Assembly: GCA_016200675.1 (NCBI GenBank)
Contig: JACQEH010000157.1
Coordinates: 1 to 17,471, forward strand
DNA length: 17,471 bases
Source: Chloroflexota bacterium
GTDB lineage: Bacteria; Chloroflexota; Limnocylindria; Limnocylindrales; CSP1-4
Direction: 5' to 3'
The notes beneath the pieces are model-generated. The model made no database searches and had not been told where the DNA came from. It was given only the letters and a program-made list of their open reading frames with translations. The position numbers and the translations under genes are program-made. Each line of letters starts with the position of its first letter. The first letter of the stretch is position 1. Positions 7,274 to 14,573 of the stretch are shown here, in pieces.

Positions 7274-8020
7274 TCACCCGCAGGTCAGCTCTGGCACACG
7301 ACGCTGCTGACGGCAAGGCAAGGTGCGTCGCCGGCCACTCTTCGAGACGAAACTGGGCTGTCTCCGGCATCGAGCCTGCATCCATCGACGCGGCCGACGC
7401 GCTCGCGTTGCCGGCGGGTCCAGGGTCCGGAGCGGCCGGGGGTCCTCCGCCGCGCCCTCGACGACGAGGCGGTAGAGCCGCGCCGGCTCGTCGAAATCCT
7501 TGACGACCCGGAGGCCCTCGTCGATGAGGTCGACCCCCTCGCCGGCGATCTCGGCGACCCGGCCGGAACCCACGGCACTCACCAGCGGCTCCGACAGGAC
7601 CACCTGGCCGCCGTTCGCGGCGGCGGCGATCCGGGCGGCGTAGTTGACGTCGATCCCGACGTAGTCCGCCAGGGCCTCGCCCGACGAGCCGGCCCGGAGG
7701 CGCCCGTTGCCGAGGTGCATCCCCGCCCGGACGCGGAGCGGCGCATCGTCGACGAGGCGGGTCGCGGCCAGGGCGCGCTGGCCGGCGACGATCGCGGTGA
7801 TGGCCGAGTCTGGCCGCTCGAAGGCGGCGAAGAAGGCGTCGCTCTCGGTCTTGACGACGACGACGCCTGCGGTCTCGATCGCATCGCGCAGGAGCGCGTC
7901 GTGGCGGGCGACGACGTCGGCCCAGCGAGCGGCGCCGACGGCAAGCTCCAGGCGCGTGGAGCCCTCGATGTCGGTGAAGAGGAACGAGACCGCGGGGCCG
8001 GTGGGGAGCGACCTGGCCAC
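7274..8020 (-). pseudogene. Class III adenylate cyclase-domain gene, truncated before its ATPase part
   Basis: From GTG 8020 this gives 248 residues. A complete class III cyclase domain is present: FLFTDIEGSTRL (metal Asp17), KTESDAFFAAF (purine-selecting Lys, second metal Asp), DYVGIDVNYAARI (Asp, Asn, Arg) and the domain end GGQVVLSE...GLRVVKDFDEPARLYRLV. The linker LRTLDPPAT follows, after which relatives continue with an NB-ARC-like ATPase. Here, from about 7410, the frame runs into unrelated Arg-rich sequence and stops at 7274, 58 bp from the IS481 remnant. The protein may still be a soluble stand-alone cyclase domain, so pseudogene status is a judgement. ATG of the paralogue is replaced by AGG here; GTG 8020 is the best start. 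It lies 40 bp after the DinB gene in the same direction. Confidence 0.7.
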
Positions 8021-8023
8021 CCC

Positions 8024-8055
8024 TGATCTTGGCAGCCGGCGGTCCGGCCGTCGAG
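8024..8055 (-). promoter_or_regulatory. Conserved 32-nt element upstream of the right cyclase gene
   Basis: Minus-strand CTCGACGG-N12-CTGCCAAGATCA, the same layout as 6545-6576. It fills most of the 40-bp gap between the DinB stop and GTG 8020, and its last block ends 3 nt before the start codon. Confidence 0.45.
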
Positions 8056-8060
8056 TCGGT

Positions 8061-8522
8061 TCAGGCCTTCCAGGCCCTCGCCCGCCGTATCTGGTCGGCA
8101 TGCTCGTGGACGTGCTCGGCGTAGATCTCGAGCCACCGATCGACCGAGTACGACGCGTGCTCGGTGTGGGTCCCCGTCTTGGCCCAGTCCTCGAGCGTCA
8201 TGGCGTCCATCAGGTCGAGGCTGGCCTCGCGGACCGCCCGCACGACCGCCAGGGACGAGGCGATCGGCCGCTCGTAGTGAAGGCGCCGGGCGAAGAGCGG
8301 CTCGTCGTAGCCCTGGATCAGCGGCTCGTCGTCAGCCACGAGGCGGCGGAGGCGCGTGTAGGACATCGCCTCGCCGTCGGCGAGGTGGTGGACAACCTGG
8401 CGTGGCGTCCATTCGCCCCCCCGCTCGGGACGATCCAGCTCCGCCTCGGTGATGTCGGCCACGGCGTCCTCGAGGTCGGCCATGCCGGTTCGGTAGCGCT
8501 CGATGGTGGCAGCTCGGTCCAT
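8061..8522 (-). CDS. DinB/YfiT-family metal-binding four-helix protein
   Basis: 153 residues from ATG 8522. The DinB pattern is clear: GEWTPRQVVHHLADGE (His45/His46) and YAEHVHEHADQIRRAR (His137 and His141, HxxxH), which form the three-His metal site of the DinB/YfiT superfamily. Some members are thiol- or bacillithiol-dependent transferases, others have no known reaction, so no substrate can be named. The C-terminal HEHADQI and the DinB_2-like length support a soluble four-helix bundle. It follows the DUF885 gene by 43 bp on the same strand and may be co-transcribed with it. An alternative ATG at 8530 is out of frame. Confidence 0.85.
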   Translation of the reverse strand: MDRAATIERYRTGMADLEDAVADITEAELDRPERGGEWTPRQVVHHLADGEAMSYTRLRRLVADDEPLIQGYDEPLFARRLHYERPIASSLAVVRAVREASLDLMDAMTLEDWAKTGTHTEHASYSVDRWLEIYAEHVHEHADQIRRARAWKA

Positions 8523-8535
8523 GACGTCATTGTGC

Positions 8536-8564
8536 CCGGCCGCGGGTCGCGACGCGACGGCCGG
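8536..8564 (-). other. GC-rich stem-loop between the DUF885 and DinB genes
   Basis: Complementary arms CCGGCCG and CGGCCGG, with a 15-nt interior, fill most of the 43-bp gap. No T-run follows, so it is not a standard intrinsic terminator; it could attenuate transcription or protect mRNA ends. GC-rich DNA makes such stems by chance fairly often. Confidence 0.3.
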
Positions 8565-8565
8565 A

Positions 8566-10224
8566 TCAGGCCTTCGCGAGTTCGACCTCCAGGCGCCGCA
8601 GGCCGAGCGGGCCGAGCGCCAGGGATCGAGCGTGCCAGCCCTTCTGGTCGAAGGCGCGCCCGCTGGCGGCCGCGGCCGACCTCGCCTTCTCGCGGCCCGT
8701 GAGCCAGGTTCGCTCGCCGAGCTTGTAGGCCGTGGCCTGGCTCGGCCAGGAGAGGTAGCGGAGGACCTCGCTCTCCGCCTTGTCGCGGTCCATGCCGCCG
8801 GCCCGGACGATGAAGTCGATCGCCCCGTCGTACGTCCATTGCTCACCGGAGCCGGGCCAGCCGGCCGGGATGCGCCGGCCCGTATGGAGCCCGATGTCGA
8901 CCACGACGCGGGCGGCCCGGAAGGCATGCGCGCACAGGAACCCCAGGCGCGTCTCGGGGGTCCGGAACCAGCCGAGCTCGTCCATCAACCGCTCGGCGTA
9001 GAGGGCCCAGCCCTCGCCGTGGGCGGAGTTGAAGCCGAGCTTGTGGGCCCGGGTCAGGGGCACGAGCCGGATCGTCGCGCCCTGCAGGTGATGGCCGGGG
9101 ACGGCCTCGTGGTAGACGGTGCTGACGTCATCCCAGGTCGGGAAGCGCGTCCGCCCGACGGTCGGGAACCACGTCCGGCCGGGCCGGGTGAGGTCCTCCG
9201 ACGGCGACGTGTAGTAGGCAGCCGCCGCGCTGCCCTCGGGCGGGATGCGGACCTCGCAACGGGCGATCGACGGCGGAATGTCGAATTCCTTGCCGCTCAG
9301 GCCGGAGATCGCCTCATCGGTCAGGTACTGGAGCCACTCGCGGTAGGCATCGACGCCGGCGATGCAGCGGTTCGGATCGTTGATCAGCAGGTTCCGGACC
9401 GCCTCGAATCCGCCGCCCGGCAGGATCCGTTCGCACTCGACGTCCTTCTGGGCCTCGAGACGGGCGAGCTCGTCCCAGCCCCAGGCGTAGGCCTCGTCGA
9501 TGTCGAGGTCGGTGCCGAGGAGGTATTCGGACCAGATCCGGTAGCGCTCCTCGCCGCAGCCGTCCGTCTCGGTGGCATAGGCCGCGTAGTCGCCCCGGAG
9601 CCAGGCCGCGAGATCGCCATAGGCAGCGGCCGCCTTCCTCGCCGCGGCGTCGAGCGTCGGCCGCCGCGGCCCGTCGCCGTAGCCGGCCACGAAGGCGCCG
9701 AACCAGCCGCCGTTCGTGCCGTCGCCCGCCCAGATCGAGCACTGGTCGGCGACCGCGATCGCCTGGCGGCGCGCCGCCGGGTGTCCCCTGTCCAGCCCTG
9801 CCTGGAGCGTTGCCCGGTAACCGGCCATGGCCCCGGCCACCGCCTCGAGCCGGGCCGCGATGTGCTCCCAGGCCTCGGGTGTCGAGCGGTCCATGAGGTC
9901 GAAGACGGATCGAGTCGAGGCCGGGGCGCCGACGATGATGCTCAGGTTTTCCTCGCGCTCGCCGGCGTCGATGATGCCGAGCTCGCCGGTCACCCAGTCG
10001 ATCAGGAAGCCCTGGCCCAATCGCTCCGGCTCGTCCTGGGGTGTGGCCGCCTCGAGGTCCTGCCGCGTGCGTCGGAGGAGATCGGCGAGAGCCTGGTAGC
10101 TGGCCGGTGAGTAGTCCGTCAGGCGGGTCGGGTCGGCCGCGACGCCCCAGCGCTCGCCCCGGACGGGATCGAGGGCCGCAACCTCGTCGACGTAACGGCT
10201 GGAGATCTCGCTGACGGTCGGCAT
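8566..10224 (-). CDS. DUF885-family putative zinc carboxypeptidase/hydrolase
   Basis: 552 residues from ATG 10224, preceded by a good ribosome-binding site (GGGAGGA, 10236-10230, 5-nt gap). The family signature YHEAVPGHHLQ (371-381) supplies a HExxxGHH zinc-site pattern, and EGWALYAERL (404-413) the partner glutamate. GSAAAAYYTSPSED and LGFLCAHAFRAARVVVDIGLHTG are also typical. DUF885 proteins are regarded as metal-dependent peptidases from their fold and motifs; substrates are mostly unknown. No signal peptide or membrane helix is visible, so a cytosolic place is likely. It is probably the first gene of a DUF885-DinB transcript and diverges from the oxidoreductase gene at 10395. Confidence 0.9.
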   Translation of the reverse strand: MPTVSEISSRYVDEVAALDPVRGERWGVAADPTRLTDYSPASYQALADLLRRTRQDLEAATPQDEPERLGQGFLIDWVTGELGIIDAGEREENLSIIVGAPASTRSVFDLMDRSTPEAWEHIAARLEAVAGAMAGYRATLQAGLDRGHPAARRQAIAVADQCSIWAGDGTNGGWFGAFVAGYGDGPRRPTLDAAARKAAAAYGDLAAWLRGDYAAYATETDGCGEERYRIWSEYLLGTDLDIDEAYAWGWDELARLEAQKDVECERILPGGGFEAVRNLLINDPNRCIAGVDAYREWLQYLTDEAISGLSGKEFDIPPSIARCEVRIPPEGSAAAAYYTSPSEDLTRPGRTWFPTVGRTRFPTWDDVSTVYHEAVPGHHLQGATIRLVPLTRAHKLGFNSAHGEGWALYAERLMDELGWFRTPETRLGFLCAHAFRAARVVVDIGLHTGRRIPAGWPGSGEQWTYDGAIDFIVRAGGMDRDKAESEVLRYLSWPSQATAYKLGERTWLTGREKARSAAAASGRAFDQKGWHARSLALGPLGLRRLEVELAKA

Positions 10225-10259
10225 TCGATTCCTCCCGGGGTCTGGTGGCAGTTGCGTCC

Positions 10260-10265
10260 AGCCTA
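10260..10265 (-). promoter_or_regulatory. Candidate -10 box of the DUF885 gene
   Basis: Minus-strand TAGGCT lies 35 nt upstream of ATG 10224 and would give a leader of about 28 nt that includes the GGGAGGA ribosome-binding site. The same hexamer occurs before the kinase start. I see no convincing -35 box. Confidence 0.35.
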
Positions 10266-10394
10266 CCCGGCGCGGCCACGTGGTGGCGGCGGCTCGGGGT
10301 GGAGCGCGGGCAGAGCGCTGTGCAGGTACCCGCGGAGTCGCCTCGGGACCTTCGACACTGGTGGATCGGTTCCAGATCGCCCAGTCTTGGCGCC

Positions 10395-11105
10395 ATGAGC
10401 CTGGAGGCTGCGGTTGCTGCGCCACTCCCCTACGGGCCGATCATCGCCCGGCTCTTGCGGCCGTTGCAGCGAGGATTCCTCGTCCTCAACCGGGGCTTCA
10501 TGGCGCCGATGTTCCAGGCGGGCCTCGGATGGATGATCGGGAATCCCATCACGGGCCACGTGCTGCTCCTGCGGACGCACGGGCGGCGCTCAGGCGCCCG
10601 CCGCGAGGCGCCGGTCGGGTACGTGATCCGCAATGGATCCGTCTACGTCGTCGCCGGTTACGGCGCCGGGACGCCCTGGTACCTGAACCTGGTGGCGAAT
10701 CCGGACGTCGAGGTGCTCCTGCCGACGCGGCGCTTCCGGGGGACGGCGACGCCGGTTACGGAGCCGGGCGAGTGGCTCGGCGCCTACCGAGCCCTGATCG
10801 CGAGCTTCGGGATGCTGGGCCGTGCCGTCGTCGGCGACGTCCACTGCCTCGATGACGCGACGCTGCTCGCCGAACATCGGGCATTGCCGATCGTGCGGAT
10901 CGAGCCGGTGGAGGGCGTCGAATTGGTTGTGTCCGGCCGCTTCGATCCCGGTGGCCGGGGCTGGGTCCTGCCCTGGGCGGGCACCGCAGCCCTGGTGGGT
11001 CTCTGGATCGTCCGGGTCGGGCGACGAGGCGCGGTGCGACGCCGACGCAGAGCCGGCGTGCTCACGCCTGATGGTCGGCCCCGAAGCGGCGACCTCCGCG
11101 ACTGA
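10395..11105 (+). CDS. Nitroreductase-family deazaflavin (F420)-dependent oxidoreductase with C-terminal membrane helix
   Basis: 236 residues from ATG 10395. The core LLLRTHGRRSGARREAPVGYV (57-77), VYVVAGYGAG and WYLNLVANPDVEVLL (95-109) match the Ddn-like split-barrel family that binds deazaflavin F420. Ddn-like proteins are usually 130-180 residues. This one has a hydrophobic N-terminal stretch (PIIARLLRPLQRGFLVLNRGF) and a C-terminal membrane helix (about 190-208) followed by an Arg cluster (RRGAVRRRRRAG), which by the positive-inside rule places the tail in the cytosol. No Shine-Dalgarno precedes the start. CAGTCT sits exactly 7 nt before the ATG, a possible leaderless -10 box. It is the only intact plus-strand gene in the window and diverges from DUF885. 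The actual substrate is unknown. Confidence 0.82.
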   Translation: MSLEAAVAAPLPYGPIIARLLRPLQRGFLVLNRGFMAPMFQAGLGWMIGNPITGHVLLLRTHGRRSGARREAPVGYVIRNGSVYVVAGYGAGTPWYLNLVANPDVEVLLPTRRFRGTATPVTEPGEWLGAYRALIASFGMLGRAVVGDVHCLDDATLLAEHRALPIVRIEPVEGVELVVSGRFDPGGRGWVLPWAGTAALVGLWIVRVGRRGAVRRRRRAGVLTPDGRPRSGDLRD

Positions 11106-11187
11106 CACTCGGCCGCAGACTCGGCGACCTGCGTGCCCGGCGTTCAGTCGAAGGATCGGCACCCCGCGCCTGGCGCCCATCTCCCGT

Positions 11188-11391
11188 TTCACCAGATCGA
11201 CATGGGGGGAGTGTTGGGACACGTGCGCAGTAAATTCGGGGGCGCCACCCGCTTCGCTCGCAGACGCCCGGCTCGCAGGCTGAGCACGATTCCGGCCTCG
11301 GCCGGCCCATCTCCGGTGCCCACGCAGTCGAATCGGCCCGGATTCGGGGCGGGAACCTTGCCTAACACTCCGGGGATGTCGATCTGGCGAA
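11188..11391. repeat. 204-bp element bounded by ~31-bp inverted repeats (MITE-like or IS-end remnant)
   Basis: The left arm (11188-11218) reads TTCACCAGATCGACAT, then GGGG, then GGAGTGTTGGG. The complement of the right arm (11391-11361) reads TTCGCCAGATCGACAT, then CCCC, then GGAGTGTTAGG. Outside the 4-nt GGGG/CCCC block only two positions differ over 27. Between the arms are about 142 bp without a convincing gene. Terminal inverted repeats around a short non-coding core are typical of miniature transposable elements or a deleted IS. No clear target duplication is visible. Confidence 0.55.
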
Positions 11392-11409
11392 GAACTCGGC
11401 GAGGCGCCC

Positions 11410-11453
11410 GGGGCGGCGCGCTCGGGGCGGCGCGGCGCGGGGCGGCGCGGCGC
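11410..11453. repeat. GC-only direct repeats (15-bp unit)
   Basis: GGGGCGGCGCGGCGC occurs twice back to back (11424-11438 and 11439-11453), preceded by a shortened copy from 11410. The surrounding 11400-11530 is also unusually poor in A and T. Its function is unknown; slippage-prone GC-rich DNA is the simplest reading. Confidence 0.5.
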
Positions 11454-11552
11454 GGGCTCGGCCTCGCAGCTCGCGGCTTGGGCGCACCTCGGCTCGGCCG
11501 ATTCGCGGCTCGGCGCCCGCGGGGCGCGGCCCGGCGCCTCCCTAACCTCGTC

Positions 11553-11993
11553 TCAGCCGGTGATCTGGGCCACGTGCTCCTCGTCGTGGTTCAGGGCGAT
11601 CTGCAGGAGCGCGGCAACGTCCAGCTCACCGAACGTGGCGTGGTGGCCGCGGCGCGCCCAGCCGACGTCGTCGAGGGCGTCGAGCGACCCCACCGTCGCG
11701 GCCCGCAGGCCGGCGAGGATGGCGACCGCTCCCTCGAAGGTCTCGCCCCCGGGCCCAATCCAGGTGCTCGGCTCGACCCACGCCCAGTGGGGAAAGGCCT
11801 CCGCCTGGAGGGCCGCGAGGCGCGGCTGCCAGACCTCGGCCTCGACGGCCGCGAGGTGGAGGGTGACCTCGCGGGCGGACCACTCGCCCGGCACCGGCGG
11901 CACGTCCCGGTCGACAAGGCCGGACGAAGCCGCGCGGATGCGCGCCGGGATCGCGGCCAGCGCGTCCCGGAGCGCGCGCTGGGCGGGGGTCAC
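11553..11993 (-). CDS. DinB_2-family metal-binding four-helix protein
   Basis: 146 residues from GTG 11993. GEWSAREVTLHLAAVEAEVW (His46) and LNHDEEHVAQI (His136, His140, HxxxH) are the metal ligands of the DinB superfamily; as with the first DinB gene, no substrate can be inferred. The protein ends directly after the HxxxH helix, at a normal length. In-frame GTG codons also occur inside the upstream 16-bp repeats (for example 12023), which would add Arg/Pro/Ala-rich residues. GTG 11993 is preferred because the family begins near AQRALRDAL and because a GAGG lies 8 nt before it. The gene follows the methylenetetrahydrofolate reductase gene on the same strand, separated by the repeat array. It could be co-transcribed, but its role in the C1 pathway is not evident. 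Confidence 0.82.
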   Translation of the reverse strand: MTPAQRALRDALAAIPARIRAASSGLVDRDVPPVPGEWSAREVTLHLAAVEAEVWQPRLAALQAEAFPHWAWVEPSTWIGPGGETFEGAVAILAGLRAATVGSLDALDDVGWARRGHHATFGELDVAALLQIALNHDEEHVAQITG

Positions 11994-12000
11994 CGCGGCG

Positions 12001-12128
12001 GCCTCACGACGCGGCGGCCTCACGACGCGGCGGCCTCACGACGCGGCGGCCTCACGACGCGGCGGCCTCACGACGCGGCGGCCTCACGACGCGGCGGCCT
12101 CACGACGGGGCGGCCTCACGACGGGGCG
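12001..12128. repeat. 16-bp tandem repeat, 8 units in perfect phase
   Basis: The unit gcctcacgacgcggcg is repeated from 12001 to 12096 six times without a change, followed by two units with one C-to-G change (gcctcacgacggggcg, 12097-12128). A degenerate partial unit (tcac..gcggcg) precedes 12001. Read on the minus strand, each unit carries GTGAGG, so it offers a GTG, a TGA and a Shine-Dalgarno-like GAGG. The stop codon of the reductase gene is in the last unit (12118-12116) and the DinB start lies just past the first. There are no spacers, so it is not a CRISPR array. Confidence 0.9.
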
Positions 12129-13021
12129 ACAACGCCGGTCGGGACGAGACGGGCCCGGTACTCGCGACGCCACGACTCGGTCGATTCGACCTGGTTGAAG
12201 GTGTAGAGGTGGAGGCCGATCACGTCGGCTACGGGGTCGGCCAGGACCGGCGCCAGCTTCTCCAGCAGCCCGGTCGGGCGGTAGATCCCACCCGAGGTCA
12301 GGAGCTCCCCGACGAAGCGGGCGTTCTTGGACAGGAATCGGCCGCTGTCCTTGACCCCGATCCGGGCGCTGATCGACAGGAGCTTCGGGATCTCGGCCAC
12401 GCCGGGCACCCCGACCTTCACCCCAAGCGTGACGCCCTCGGCCCGTCGGGCGGTGATGTACGCGCCGATCGCCCTGGCATCGAAGCAGAGCTGGGTGGCC
12501 ATGTACTCGGCGAAGGGCGCCTTGGCGTGCAGCGCCGCAAGGAGGACGTCGTCCGGGATGGAGGGGTGGCCCTGCGGATAGCAGCCGACGCCGATGTGGC
12601 GCGGTCCGCTGCCGAGGTCGGCCATGGCCCGCAGCAGCGAGAGCGCGTCGCGGTAGTCACCGGGTTCGTCGGCATCGCCGCCCACGACGAATGCTCGGTC
12701 GATCCCGAGGTCGGCGAGGCGCGCGAGGAGCTCGGCGAGGTGCGCCCGGTCGCGGACCATGCGGGCCGAGAGGTGGGGGATCGCCCGGAATCCGCGCCCC
12801 TCGAGCGTCGCCGCCAGCGCGACGGTGGCTTCGAGGCCCTTGGCCGGCGACGCCGTCACGGAGACCGTCGCGCCCGCCGGCAGGTGCGCCGACTGGTCAT
12901 GGACGTTCTTGAGCGGGATCAGCTCGTAGGTGATGTGATCGAGCGCGGCGACGACGGCGGCGCGCGCCGGCCCGCCCTCCGCCAGCGCGGATCGACCGCC
13001 GCCGCGGCGAAGGAATGCCAC
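12116..13021 (-). CDS. metF: Methylenetetrahydrofolate reductase (MetF family)
   Basis: A 301-residue flavoprotein of the MetF TIM-barrel family, interconverting methylene-THF and methyl-THF. ITYELIPLKN has the conserved active-site Glu (Glu33) where MetF has FEFFPPK. FVVGGDADEPGDYRDAL, IGVGCYPQGHPS, ATQLCFDARAI and GVKVGVPGVAEI follow the family order. Its length matches bacterial MetF (about 300). GTG 13021 is 4 nt after the mttB-family stop with a GCGAGG ribosome-binding sequence inside mttB, so the two are one operon. Next to a methyl-THF-forming methyltransferase the likely direction is oxidation of methyl-THF to methylene-THF, as in methylotrophic demethylation pathways. That direction is inference. 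The C-terminal codons lie in the first repeat unit of the 16-bp array. Confidence 0.88.
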   Translation of the reverse strand: MAFLRRGGGRSALAEGGPARAAVVAALDHITYELIPLKNVHDQSAHLPAGATVSVTASPAKGLEATVALAATLEGRGFRAIPHLSARMVRDRAHLAELLARLADLGIDRAFVVGGDADEPGDYRDALSLLRAMADLGSGPRHIGVGCYPQGHPSIPDDVLLAALHAKAPFAEYMATQLCFDARAIGAYITARRAEGVTLGVKVGVPGVAEIPKLLSISARIGVKDSGRFLSKNARFVGELLTSGGIYRPTGLLEKLAPVLADPVADVIGLHLYTFNQVESTESWRREYRARLVPTGVVAPS

Positions 13022-13025
13022 GGGC

Positions 13026-14573
13026 CTAGACCTCGCTGTCCGGGAAGGACGCCTTGCGCTTCACGATGAACTCCTGGAGCGCCTCGTCGATGCCGGGGTC
13101 GATCGGCGGTGCCTCGTACTCGTTGAGCATCCGCTTCCAGATCCGGTTGGCCCGCTGGGCGGCATCGAGGCCGCCGTCCTCGAGCCATTGCTCGAAGGAG
13201 TTGTTGTCGGCGATCTCGGAGCGGTAGAAGGCCGTCTCGAAGTTGGCCAGGGTGTGGCTGTTGCCGAGGAAGTGCATCCCCGGGCCGTTCTCGCGGATGG
13301 CATCGAGGGCCTGGCCGTTCTCGGACAGGTCCACCCCGTTCACGAAGACGGCGGCCATGCCGCACTGGTCGTTGTCGAGGATGAACTTCTCGTAGCCGAT
13401 GGCCAGGCCGCCCTCGAGCCAGCCGGCCGCGTGGAGGACGAAGTTGACGCCGGCCAGGATCGTCGGCTGGAAGGTGGCTGCCGATTCGTAGGCCGCCTGG
13501 GCATCGGCGATCTTCGAGGCGCAGAGGTTGCCGCCGGACCGGAAGGGCACGCCGAGCCGCCGGGCGAGCGCGGCCATGACGTAGAGCACGAGGGCCGGCT
13601 CCGGCGTCCCGAACGTCGGGGCACCCGACTGCATCGAGATCGAGGAGGCGAAGCTCCCCAGGACCACGGGCGCGCCCGGCCGGGTGAGCTGCACGAAGGT
13701 CATCCCGGCGAGCGCCTCGGCCAGCGTCTGGGCCGCGGTCGCGGCGACCGTCACCGGGGACATCGCGCCGGCGAGGATGAAGGGGGTGATGAGCGTCGCC
13801 TGGTTGGCTCGTGCGTAGGCCCGGGCGGCCCCGAGCATCGTCGAATCCCAGACCAGCGGCGAGTTGGCATTGATGAGGCTCAGGACCACCGTGTGGTCGT
13901 CGAGGTAGTCCGGCCCGAGGCCGGAGAAGGCGATCTTCGCCAGCTCCACCGTGTCCTCGGCCCGCGACGGGTGGGTGACCGAGCCCATGAACGGCTTGTC
14001 CGAGAACTTGATGTGCGAATAGACCATGTCCAGGTGGCGCTTGTTGACCGGCACGTCGACGGGCTCGCAGACCGTTCCACCCGAGTGATGGAGGTTCGGG
14101 CTCATGTAGGTGAGCTTCACGAAGTTCCGGAAGTCCTCGATCGTCCCGTAGCGGCGGCCGTTGTCGAGGTCGCGGACGAACGGCGACCCGTAGTTGGGCG
14201 CCAGGACCGTATAGGGATCGCCGATCTTCACCGTCCGCTCGGGGTTCCTGGCGTGCTGGGTGAAGATGCGGGGGGCGGAGGCCTGGACGATGGAGCGGCA
14301 CATGCCCCGGGGGAAGCGGACCAGCTCGCCGGTCACGTCAGCGCCGGCGTTCCGGAGGAGGTCCAGCGCGGCGGGGTCACCGCGGAACTCGATCCCGACC
14401 TCCTCGAGGATGGTGTCCGCGTTGTGCTCGAGCAGGGAGAGCCCCTCCTCGTCGAGGACCTCGAACGGCTTGAGGGCACGGGTCAGGAACGGCGCGGACT
14501 CGATGTGGGCGGCCAGCCGGGCAGCCATCCGGCCGGCGCGGCCGCCGGTGCGATGGCGTGGACCTTCGTGCAT
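13026..14573 (-). CDS. MttB-family corrinoid methyltransferase without pyrrolysine
   Basis: 515 residues from ATG 14573, of the COG5598 trimethylamine methyltransferase superfamily. Recognisable segments are ADTILEEVGIEFRGDP (52-67), the segment ending LAPNYGSPFVRD (124-135), RRYGTIEDFRNFVKLTYMSP (140-159), HHSGGTVCEP (162-171), GSFASSISMQSGAPTFGTPEPA (306-327) and VPFRSGGNLCASKIADAQAAYES (342-364). The family is a TIM barrel that moves a methyl group from a quaternary or tertiary amine to Co(I)-corrinoid. Archaeal MttB needs pyrrolysine at an internal amber codon; this frame has no internal stop, so it belongs to the non-pyrrolysine branch (as in glycine betaine methyltransferase MtgB), whose substrates vary. 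The substrate cannot be read from sequence. The start overlaps the preceding stop (TGATG), so translation is coupled. The terminator codon is TAG. Confidence 0.9.
   Translation of the reverse strand: MHEGPRHRTGGRAGRMAARLAAHIESAPFLTRALKPFEVLDEEGLSLLEHNADTILEEVGIEFRGDPAALDLLRNAGADVTGELVRFPRGMCRSIVQASAPRIFTQHARNPERTVKIGDPYTVLAPNYGSPFVRDLDNGRRYGTIEDFRNFVKLTYMSPNLHHSGGTVCEPVDVPVNKRHLDMVYSHIKFSDKPFMGSVTHPSRAEDTVELAKIAFSGLGPDYLDDHTVVLSLINANSPLVWDSTMLGAARAYARANQATLITPFILAGAMSPVTVAATAAQTLAEALAGMTFVQLTRPGAPVVLGSFASSISMQSGAPTFGTPEPALVLYVMAALARRLGVPFRSGGNLCASKIADAQAAYESAATFQPTILAGVNFVLHAAGWLEGGLAIGYEKFILDNDQCGMAAVFVNGVDLSENGQALDAIRENGPGMHFLGNSHTLANFETAFYRSEIADNNSFEQWLEDGGLDAAQRANRIWKRMLNEYEAPPIDPGIDEALQEFIVKRKASFPDSEV

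Larger units (their letters stand above)
11106..11552. other. 447-bp stretch without a recognisable gene
   Basis: The space between the oxidoreductase gene and the second DinB gene has open frames only of the kind GC-rich DNA gives by default, with Arg/Gly/Ala-rich products and no motif. It holds the 204-bp inverted-repeat element and the GC-rich repeats near 11410-11453. No intrinsic terminator with a T-run was seen although the two flanking genes converge here. Confidence 0.6.

Noticed and set aside
11328..11343. GAATC-GGCCCG-GATTC hairpin as a terminator
   Set aside because: Only five base pairs, no T-run, and it lies within the inverted-repeat element far from any gene end.
12001..12128. 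CRISPR array
   Set aside because: The units are 16 bp and directly adjacent with no spacers; no cas gene is present.
13026..13028. TAG ending the MttB-family gene as a pyrrolysine codon
   Set aside because: Pyrrolysine in MttB is internal, far from the C-terminus. Here TAG comes after the natural end of the protein, and the metF start follows 4 nt later in another frame.
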